Source of the DNA: an uncultured Bacteroidales bacterium
Lineage (GTDB): Bacteria; Bacteroidota; Bacteroidia; Bacteroidales; Bacteroidaceae
Assembly: GCA_937916465.1 (NCBI GenBank)
Contig: CALFTK010000029.1
Location: forward strand, 1 to 64,000
DNA length: 64,000 nt
Direction of reading: 5' to 3'
Under the pieces are notes generated by a model, which saw nothing but the letters and a program-made list of their open reading frames with translations, was not told the origin of the DNA and searched no databases. Below are positions 18,562 to 24,529 of this stretch, piece by piece; positions within the stretch are counted from its first letter, which is position 1, and every line of letters begins with the position of its first letter. The position numbers were made by a program, and so were the translations under genes.

Positions 18562-19107
18562 TTGAATATTGTAAAAATATATCCGCCATTCTTGTATAGC
18601 ATACAGTACGATGATGCTGAAGAGAATGAGTTTGACAGATTGTTTCAGAAATGGAATGACGTAGAGTATGTTGTTAACTTCTTGAACGAAAACAAGGATA
18701 TGCTATTGCATCCAATATGGCTGAACATTACTGAACCAGAGGAAGCCGCCAAACAAGTACTGAAAGAGGCGGAAGAATTGGAAAATTTTTTAATTGATTT
18801 ATGTGAGAATGTTGCTGAAGGAGAAACGCCAGACTTAGATAGCCATTTTAAATTCTTAGATGGAATATATAAGTATGAGATAGAATACATTCCGATGAAA
18901 TCTTACGGAACGGTAAGGCCCTCTTTGTTGAGAATGTATGCAATCCGTTTGGGTACCAATACCTATCTCATTACAGGTGGTGGTATCAAATTGGCTGATA
19001 CAATTCAGAATTCTCCAGGCTTAAAAGAACATGTATTGCAAAATATTGATAAAGTAAGAACGTGGCTGAAGAGTATGGGTATATATGATGGAGATGATAT
19101 TAACTAA
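18562..19107 (+). CDS. putative toxin of a toxin-antitoxin-chaperone module
   Basis: A 181-residue protein, first gene of a three-gene unit. The only in-frame start candidate of suitable length is TTG at 18562; the next Met is at residue 47. The N-terminal 90 residues are helical and acidic (EEAAKQVLKEAEELENFLIDL). Residues of about 98-173 (FLDGIYKYE, then LLRMYAIRLGTNTYLITGG and a final helix DKVRTWLKSMG) have the strand-strand-helix layout of RelE/HigB or phage Gp49-like mRNA interferases. The resemblance is weak and the toxic residues are not assigned. Gene order toxin first, then an XRE gene five bases later, matches HigB-HigA modules. I regard the toxin role as probable by context and unproven by sequence. 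Confidence 0.55.
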   Translation: MNIVKIYPPFLYSIQYDDAEENEFDRLFQKWNDVEYVVNFLNENKDMLLHPIWLNITEPEEAAKQVLKEAEELENFLIDLCENVAEGETPDLDSHFKFLDGIYKYEIEYIPMKSYGTVRPSLLRMYAIRLGTNTYLITGGGIKLADTIQNSPGLKEHVLQNIDKVRTWLKSMGIYDGDDIN

Positions 19108-19112
19108 AATAT

Positions 19113-19559
19113 ATGCAGATTATGGGGTTCGATATTAATAAGTTGAATGAAATTGCAGTTCTACGTAGCGAAGCTGCAAAGCAAAGCGCAATGAATAGAC
19201 GCGAGAACCGTGAATACATTCGTATGTCACAAGACATTGCATTATGTATACATTATTATCTGCGCAAGTCTAATATGACTCAAAAAGAATTTGCAGATAA
19301 AATGGGAGTGTCTCCGGCTTATATTGGTCGTTTACTAAAAGGTGGTGAAAATCTCACACTTGAAACTATTTGTAAGGTGCAAAATGTTTTGGGACAAGAT
19401 TTAATTAGAGTTACTACACCTTACGTTTTAACACAAATCATATCTTTTCATCCTATGCAAACTCCACAATTTACAGAGACGGTTCGTAGCGATAGATACG
19501 TTGGAGTACAAACGTACAATAATAATACATCTTTTACTGACAATAATTCAGTAGCATAA
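19113..19559 (+). CDS. XRE-family antitoxin with extended C-terminal tail (HigA-like)
   Basis: A 148-residue DNA-binding protein. Residues of about 38-96 form an XRE helix-turn-helix domain (MTQKEFADKMGVSPAYIGRL, then LTLETICKVQNVLG). About 50 extra residues follow (TQIISFHPMQTPQF, SDRYVGVQTYNNN), hydrophobic and aromatic at first and Asn-rich at the end. In known toxin-antitoxin-chaperone systems the antitoxin carries such a C-terminal chaperone-addiction tail that SecB-like proteins bind. It starts five bases after the toxin gene and ends 11 bases before the chaperone gene. An alternative start is the ATG at 19122. Confidence 0.75.
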   Translation: MQIMGFDINKLNEIAVLRSEAAKQSAMNRRENREYIRMSQDIALCIHYYLRKSNMTQKEFADKMGVSPAYIGRLLKGGENLTLETICKVQNVLGQDLIRVTTPYVLTQIISFHPMQTPQFTETVRSDRYVGVQTYNNNTSFTDNNSVA

Positions 19560-19570
19560 AAATTGAAAAT

Positions 19571-19999
19571 ATGAATGAGCAGATAATATACAAATATGTG
19601 AAGATGGAAGTGGAACAATTCGCTATGTTTGAGGAAAACATTCCATTAGAAACAAATGATGTACAATTCCAAACAGGAGTACAATTCTCTTTTGATAAGG
19701 ATAACAGTATTCTATGCAGTAAAGTCGTAGTAACTATATCGCAAGATAACAATCCAATTATGAAAATAGAATTGAATAATTACTTTGAGATAGCTTCTGA
19801 ATCTATAAGTAACCTTATGCAAGAAGAGAAATTGGTGTTTTCTCCCCCTATACTAGTGCAGTTTGCATCATTAGGTTATGGTGCTATACGTGGCATTATG
19901 TACACCAAAACTATGGGAACTGCATTAAGTACATTTATATTGCCACCCATTTATTTAGGAAATATGATAGACAAGGCATTTGTTGTTAGATGTATATAA
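19571..19999 (+). CDS. SecB-like chaperone of a TAC module
   Basis: A 142-residue protein with the SecB fold pattern. Alternating beta strands run through residues 32-72 (VQFQTGVQFSFDKD, SKVVVTISQD, MKIELNNYFEI). A helix with FSPPILVQFASLGYGAIRGIM follows at 90-110, and then the hallmark LPPIYLGNMID near 124-134. The last two blocks line up with the CPNILFPYARE..SRGTFP..NLAPVNFDALF region of proteobacterial SecB. Bacteroidetes generally lack a housekeeping SecB, and its place directly after a toxin-antitoxin pair matches the HigB-HigA-SecB modules known from Mycobacterium (Rv1955-Rv1957). It should protect the antitoxin from aggregation or proteolysis. No signal peptide. Confidence 0.75.
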   Translation: MNEQIIYKYVKMEVEQFAMFEENIPLETNDVQFQTGVQFSFDKDNSILCSKVVVTISQDNNPIMKIELNNYFEIASESISNLMQEEKLVFSPPILVQFASLGYGAIRGIMYTKTMGTALSTFILPPIYLGNMIDKAFVVRCI

Positions 20000-20017
20000 G
20001 AAGTTGCCTTGCCAATC

Positions 20018-20096
20018 AAATAACAGGATTTCTTTAACTTGGTATGAATAATAACGATAATTAGAATCATTACTGCAAGAAGATAACAGTATTAGG
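20018..20096. repeat. 79-bp direct repeat, right copy
   Basis: Same orientation and 78/79 identical to 18130-18208; begins 18 bases after the chaperone stop codon. The repeat period is 1,888 bases, so recombination between the copies would remove the whole TAC module and leave one repeat. Confidence 0.95.
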
Positions 20097-20100
20097 TAAG

Positions 20101-20134
20101 CTTGCTTGAACATTTTTCACAGCGAGCGCAAGTA
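20101..20134. repeat. 34-bp dispersed repeat, copy 2
   Basis: Exact copy of 16794-16827, four bases after the right 79-bp repeat. Its presence at both sides of the accessory stretch suggests an old duplication or an intergenic repeat family. Confidence 0.7.
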
Positions 20135-20140
20135 TCTTTG

Positions 20141-20178
20141 TTTCGTCACGCCAGATCTCCAGATCTGGCGTAGTGAAA
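20141..20178. terminator. long hairpin after the TAC module
   Basis: CGCCAGATCT (20149-20158) and AGATCTGGCG (20161-20170) are perfect inverted repeats with a two-base loop. Extending outward gives 18-bp arms with three mismatches (TTTCGTCA.. against ..TAGTGAAA). No long T-run follows, so it could be a terminator for the + strand module or a palindromic intergenic repeat. Confidence 0.55.
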
Positions 20179-20229
20179 TCGTTTTGATGTATTTCATTGT
20201 TTTTATCATGCTGTAATCATCTATATTAA

Positions 20230-20265
20230 GTGCTCGAAGTTTATTTTAAAAGAGTCTTCGAGCAC
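20230..20265. terminator. hairpin after the beta-propeller gene at 20.3 kb
   Basis: GTGCTCGAAG (20230-20239) and CTTCGAGCAC (20256-20265) are perfect inverted repeats around a 16-base A+T-rich loop. It lies six bases beyond the minus-strand stop codon and between convergent genes, so a transcript-ending or stabilising role is likely. A clear U-tract is missing. Confidence 0.5.
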
Positions 20266-20271
20266 AAGCAT

Positions 20272-21357
20272 TTATTGCAATTCTTTTATGATGTGTGATA
20301 AGTCATATGAATATAGTATTTCATTACTCCTATCAAGACCATATAATATCATGTTATTTTCATCATATCCAATATCATGAACTAAATCTCCTAATACTGC
20401 ACTATGCAAATAATCACCTTCCCAATTAAAAAACAAAATCTCTTTAACATTCTTCTTCTTAACCGCTTCTTTTGTTTCATTATCAATCTGGCGCAATAAG
20501 ATAAAGAAATCGCTACTTATGGAGCAATCGCAAAAGCACAATGGAATGTATTCTGAATAAACTATCTGGTCGTCAAATGACAATGCATCTTGTAGATGAA
20601 TTGCAAAATTTTTAGACTTTTCAAGATCAAAGAACAGTATGTAATTCATGTATTGAAAAGGCTGAATCACAATATTCTGCTCATGATTTATGAAGGGACA
20701 ACCAAAGTACATAGGCGATTGTTTGTCAGGTTCTGTAAAATTCATCATTTTTGGAAAAACCTTTATCTCCCTCTTGTTGTCTATATGTCCTACTTTATAT
20801 TTGGGCAAGATAAACCCATTTTCAAGAACAGGATCTGGCAACATCTTGTGGTAATCAAACGTATTGTAAATATCATTGTTAAGTATAACACTTCTGGTCC
20901 TGGTAAAAGAATCACAATCTCTAACATTTCCTATTACTGTATTTCCGGTGCGAATAGATTGAGTGATATTTACTTCTATTATCTTATCATTGCTATCCCA
21001 CATTGGCAGAATCAAATCGTTATTAACATAATAGAATTGTTTTGATGATGAAATAGGAAAATGCGCTTCATTTCTTGCGCGGCCTTCTTTTAGTAATGAT
21101 GCTATAGAATCTTTGGTAATGGTGTTATATACTCGTATATAAGATGACGGATCATTAGTTGTTACTATTAGTAATGTATCACACACCAAAACCTGATCCA
21201 TAGCAAGAATATTGACATCTACAGTGTCACCATTCAGAACTTCTCCTCTATTATCGAAATCTACTTCTTTAACTTTAAATGCATATTTTTTGTTACACGA
21301 TGAAATAAATGCAATGGTCACTAAAAGCATTACAAGATAAGTTATCTTCTTTATCAT
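20272..21357 (-). CDS. BF3164-like / beta-propeller lipoprotein
   Basis: A 361-residue predicted lipoprotein with signal peptide and lipobox (AFISSCNKK, Cys21). The body has beta-propeller style units (DTLLIVTTNDPSSYIRVYNT, NNMILYGLDRSNEILYSYDL) and the turn LKEGRARNEAHF, shared with the protein at 16.9 kb. It resembles the TolB-like/BF3164 lipoprotein family of Bacteroidales, which has no established function. It lies 46 bases downstream of the membrane-bound HTH protein gene on the same strand and may be co-transcribed with it. The TAC module separates it from its paralogue. Confidence 0.68.
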   Translation of the reverse strand: MIKKITYLVMLLVTIAFISSCNKKYAFKVKEVDFDNRGEVLNGDTVDVNILAMDQVLVCDTLLIVTTNDPSSYIRVYNTITKDSIASLLKEGRARNEAHFPISSSKQFYYVNNDLILPMWDSNDKIIEVNITQSIRTGNTVIGNVRDCDSFTRTRSVILNNDIYNTFDYHKMLPDPVLENGFILPKYKVGHIDNKREIKVFPKMMNFTEPDKQSPMYFGCPFINHEQNIVIQPFQYMNYILFFDLEKSKNFAIHLQDALSFDDQIVYSEYIPLCFCDCSISSDFFILLRQIDNETKEAVKKKNVKEILFFNWEGDYLHSAVLGDLVHDIGYDENNMILYGLDRSNEILYSYDLSHIIKELQ

Positions 21358-21403
21358 ATTGATTTAGGTTTAAATTAAATATTAAAAAGTTGAATATAGG
21401 TGG

Positions 21404-22255
21404 TTAATTGTAGTATTGTAAAAATAGTTCCTTGTTTGGCGCTGTACATTTGCTTATCTTCTGTTTTAGACGTGATTTTCTATTATAGACCACTTCAATC
21501 TTTTCGTCTATTAATATGCTAATGGCACGTGAAGAGAAGCCGGAAACTACATACAGATATAGTGTGCAATCAGATTCGCTTATCTCCGGAAAAGCCTGTC
21601 TGAATTCAGTCATCAGATTGTTTTTGTATAGATTTACATTGTATTCCAGTTCTTTTAGCGTGCGATTATCTGTTCCCAATTCTGAAATCAGTTTCATAAC
21701 ATCGTTGTAAATTTTAGTCTGTTCGTTTTTTGTTCCCTGATATTCATAATAAGTGTTACACAGATTGTCTAATGTGGTGAATCGCTGCTCAAACAGTTCG
21801 TTTATGGCTTTCTGCTTTTCGCTGTTCATTTCACCATATTCTCTCTCTTTGTCTTGCAGTTTGTGGCGTAATTCGTTAACTACCTCCATTTGTGTTTTAA
21901 TTTGTACTTCGTTTTTACGAGAACGCTCTTTGTGTATAAGCCACAGTATTAGATATATCAGCCAAATTATAAAACAGCAAATCAGTATAGCAAAAGCAAT
22001 AATTATGGTAATTATTACTTTGTTCTGATTTTTCAATTTGGAGATTTCATCTAAGAGAACAGAATTCTCTTCTTTGCTTGTAGCAAGTGGTTTAAATAAT
22101 AGAGTTGTTTTATCTTTGTTGTAACTATCTTCTAATGATAAATAGGTGAGATTTGCAGATGCACTCTCTTGTGAACTATGTTGTATTGTACTGTTTTTGC
22201 AGCTTGTGCAAAACAGTAAACACTGTATTACGCTGATTATAAATACCTTTTTCAT
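21404..22255 (-). CDS. membrane-anchored regulator with C-terminal LuxR-like HTH
   Basis: A 283-residue protein. A lipoprotein-like signal (LLFCTSCKNS) comes first. One strong transmembrane helix follows at about residues 82-104 (IIAFAILICCFIIWLIYLIL), then a coiled coil (EVQIKTQMEVVNELRHKLQD). The C-terminal domain, with FPEISESDCTLYLYVVSGFS, SRAISILIDEKIEVVYNRKS and RLKQKI, resembles the DNA-binding end of Bacteroidetes TPR-HTH regulators. The sensory TPR part of those proteins is missing, so it is a short form. A well-formed promoter lies upstream. It may control the neighbouring beta-propeller lipoprotein gene. Confidence 0.6.
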   Translation of the reverse strand: MKKVFIISVIQCLLFCTSCKNSTIQHSSQESASANLTYLSLEDSYNKDKTTLLFKPLATSKEENSVLLDEISKLKNQNKVIITIIIAFAILICCFIIWLIYLILWLIHKERSRKNEVQIKTQMEVVNELRHKLQDKEREYGEMNSEKQKAINELFEQRFTTLDNLCNTYYEYQGTKNEQTKIYNDVMKLISELGTDNRTLKELEYNVNLYKNNLMTEFRQAFPEISESDCTLYLYVVSGFSSRAISILIDEKIEVVYNRKSRLKQKISKCTAPNKELFLQYYN

Positions 22256-22307
22256 ACGTGTAAAAATAATACCTTGTTGCTTTTAGTTTTAGTTTTTGTT
22301 TGCAATA

Positions 22308-22338
22308 CAAAGTTACGTACAACTCATAACAAGACAAA
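22308..22338 (-). promoter_or_regulatory. promoter of the membrane-anchored regulator gene
   Basis: On the minus strand TTTG (22338-22335) is followed after 19 bases by a perfect TAACTTTG (22315-22308). It lies about 53 bases before the ATG. The remaining stretch 22256-22624 holds this promoter and two hairpins and no gene I can support. Confidence 0.65.
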
Positions 22339-22403
22339 ATATAAGTAGCAAAACTATCTATCGTGGTTAGTTTGTAAAATACTGTATGCTAATTACTTAA
22401 AAC

Positions 22404-22437
22404 AAATGGCGCGGATTATTATCTATCCGCACCATTT
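22404..22437. terminator. 13-bp hairpin of unclear owner
   Basis: AAATGGCGCGGAT (22404-22416) pairs with ATCCGCACCATTT (22425-22437), with one G:U position and an eight-base loop. On the + strand it is followed by a short T-run. No + strand gene lies upstream, so it may end an unannotated RNA or be a repeat. Confidence 0.45.
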
Positions 22438-22570
22438 TTTAATCTATCAAATATTTTTAGTCGCGCCATATTTGGAATTTCGGCGTAGTACAACAGGCGT
22501 AGCAAAATTTACTTTTAAATTCTTCTGAACTCTTTATGTTTTGTAATCTCTTTCGAATGTATAAAAAACA

Positions 22571-22597
22571 AAAGGTTAACCACAATGGCTAACCTTT
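22571..22597 (-). terminator. terminator of rpsA
   Basis: AAAGGTTAACCA (22571-22582) and TGGCTAACCTTT (22586-22597) form a 12-bp stem with one mismatch and a three-base loop. Read on the minus strand it follows the rpsA stop by about 27 bases and is itself followed by a T-rich tract. Confidence 0.8.
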
Positions 22598-22624
22598 TTG
22601 TTGTTTATGTGTGGTAATGGTTAA

Positions 22625-24412
22625 TTACTTTTCACCTTCAAGCTGTTCTTTCAGAGCTGCAAGTGCATCTATATCACCTAATGTGGTAGCTGCTGCCTGA
22701 TTCTGAATTGCTGGTTCTTTTTCTTCTTTCTTTGCAGTTGCCTTGCGAGCTTTCTTTTCTGCTTTAGCTTCTGCCTTGGCTATATCTTCAAAGATACGGC
22801 TGTGTGAAAGAATGATTCTCTTTGATTCTTTGTTGAATTCAATAACCTTGAACTGCAGTGTTTCGCCCTGCTGTGCCTGTGAACCATCTTCTTTGACAAG
22901 GTGTTTTGGAGTTGCAAAACCTTCAACGCCTTCTGCAAGAGAGATAACAGCACCCTTATCCATCATTTCGGTAATCTTACCTTCGTGGATAGAATCTACT
23001 GTGTACTGTGATTCGTAAGCATCCCAAGGATTATCTTCCAACTGCTTGTGGCCTAAGCTCAAGCGACGGTTTTCTTTGTCAATTTCAAGAACTGCAACGT
23101 CAATTGAAGCACCGATAGAAGTGAATTCTGATGGGTGTTTAACCTTCTTGGTCCAGCTAAGATCGCTGATGTGGATAAGACCATCAACACCCTCTTCAAT
23201 TTCAACAAAGATACCAAAGTTGGTAAAGTTGCGAACTGTTGCAGTGTGTTTTGAACCGATAGGATATTTTTCATCAATACCTTCCCATGGATCCTGCTTA
23301 AGCTGCTTGATACCAAGTGACATCTTGCGCTCGTCGCGGTCCAAAGTAAGAACTACAGCCTCTACTTCGTCGCCAACCTTGATGAAATCCTGAGCTGAAC
23401 GTAGGTGCTGGCTCCATGACATTTCTGAAACGTGGATAAGACCTTCTACACCAGGAGCTATTTCTATAAATGCTCCGTAGTCTGCCATAACAACTACCTT
23501 ACCCTTAACTACATCGCCAACTTTCAAGTCTTCGCTCAAAGCGTTCCATGGATGTGGAGTAAGCTGTTTCAAACCAAGAGCTATGCGCTTCTTTTCGTCG
23601 TCGAAGTCCAAAATAACAACGTTGATTTTCTGATCCAATTCAACGATTTCTTTTGGATCGCTTACGCGGCCCCAGCTAAGGTCTGTAATATGAATAAGAC
23701 CATCTACGCCACCAAGGTCAATGAATACACCGTATGAAGTGATGTTCTTAACTGTACCTTCAAGTACCTGACCTTTTTCAAGCTTACCGATAATCTCTTT
23801 CTTCTGCTGTTCAAGTTCTTCTTCAATGAGAGCCTTGTGTGAAACAACTACGTTGCGATATTCCTGGTTAATCTTAACAACCTTGAATTCCATAGTTTTG
23901 CCTACGAATACATCGTAGTCGCGGATAGGCTTAACATCAATCTGTGAACCTGGTAGGAATGCTTCAAGACCAAATACATCAACTATCATACCACCCTTAG
24001 TGCGGCACTTGATGTAACCCTTGATGATTTCCTGTGATGCAAGAGCTTCGTTTACGCGATCCCATGAACGTGATGCACGAGCTCTTTTATGTGACAGAAG
24101 CAGCTGTCCCTTTTTGTTTTCTGTGTTCTCGATATAAACCTCAACTTCGTCACCAACTTTCAGTTCAGGGTTATAACGGAACTCGCTGATTGGAATAATA
24201 CCGTCAGATTTGTAACCGATGTTTACAATAACCTCACGTTTGTTGATAGAGATAACAGTGCCGTTTACAACTTCGTTGTCAGCAACCTTGTTCAAAGTGC
24301 TGTCATAAGCCTGTTCCTGTTCCTCTTTTGTTTTGCCGGTAGCAATGTTACCGCTTTCATAAGCTTCCCAATCAAAATCTGCTAAGGGAGCTACATTCTT
24401 TAATTCTTCCAT
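22625..24412 (-). CDS. rpsA: 30S ribosomal protein S1
   Basis: A 595-residue RNA-binding ribosomal protein with about six S1 (OB-fold) repeats, for example GQVLEGTVKNITSYGVFIDL, GDVVKGKVVVMADYGAFIEI and SKHTATVRNFTNFGIFVEIE. Each repeat is followed by the conserved DGLIHISDLSW-type strand. It recruits mRNA to the 30S subunit, which matters in Bacteroidetes because Shine-Dalgarno sequences are weak there. The charged tail (about 45 residues, Ala/Lys/Glu-rich) is normal for the phylum. It has its own promoter and terminator. Confidence 0.96.
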   Translation of the reverse strand: MEELKNVAPLADFDWEAYESGNIATGKTKEEQEQAYDSTLNKVADNEVVNGTVISINKREVIVNIGYKSDGIIPISEFRYNPELKVGDEVEVYIENTENKKGQLLLSHKRARASRSWDRVNEALASQEIIKGYIKCRTKGGMIVDVFGLEAFLPGSQIDVKPIRDYDVFVGKTMEFKVVKINQEYRNVVVSHKALIEEELEQQKKEIIGKLEKGQVLEGTVKNITSYGVFIDLGGVDGLIHITDLSWGRVSDPKEIVELDQKINVVILDFDDEKKRIALGLKQLTPHPWNALSEDLKVGDVVKGKVVVMADYGAFIEIAPGVEGLIHVSEMSWSQHLRSAQDFIKVGDEVEAVVLTLDRDERKMSLGIKQLKQDPWEGIDEKYPIGSKHTATVRNFTNFGIFVEIEEGVDGLIHISDLSWTKKVKHPSEFTSIGASIDVAVLEIDKENRRLSLGHKQLEDNPWDAYESQYTVDSIHEGKITEMMDKGAVISLAEGVEGFATPKHLVKEDGSQAQQGETLQFKVIEFNKESKRIILSHSRIFEDIAKAEAKAEKKARKATAKKEEKEPAIQNQAAATTLGDIDALAALKEQLEGEK

Positions 24413-24489
24413 TTTAAAATACTAAAACTAAGATAAAGTTAGACAATATGTTGTAATCACTCGCCAAATACATGCGTATTTAGCGGGCG

Positions 24490-24521
24490 CAAAGGTAATG
24501 CTTTCTAAACAATAAACCAAA
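24490..24521 (-). promoter_or_regulatory. promoter of rpsA
   Basis: On the minus strand TTTG (24521-24518) is followed after exactly 20 bases by TACCTTTG (24497-24490), a full match to the Bacteroidetes promoter. The transcript would carry a leader of about 70 bases before the ATG. Confidence 0.75.
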
Positions 24522-24529
24522 TATTTAGC

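Noticed and set aside
19571..19999. Housekeeping SecB export chaperone
   Set aside because: It sits directly behind a toxin-antitoxin-like pair with tight spacing and is divergent from proteobacterial SecB, so a dedicated TAC chaperone is more likely.
18130..20096. Insertion sequence or transposon
   Set aside because: The flanking repeats are direct and no transposase or integrase gene lies between them; a passive cassette fits better.
20596..21045. 149-codon open frame on the + strand
   Set aside because: Antisense to the beta-propeller lipoprotein gene; low-complexity product with no family features.
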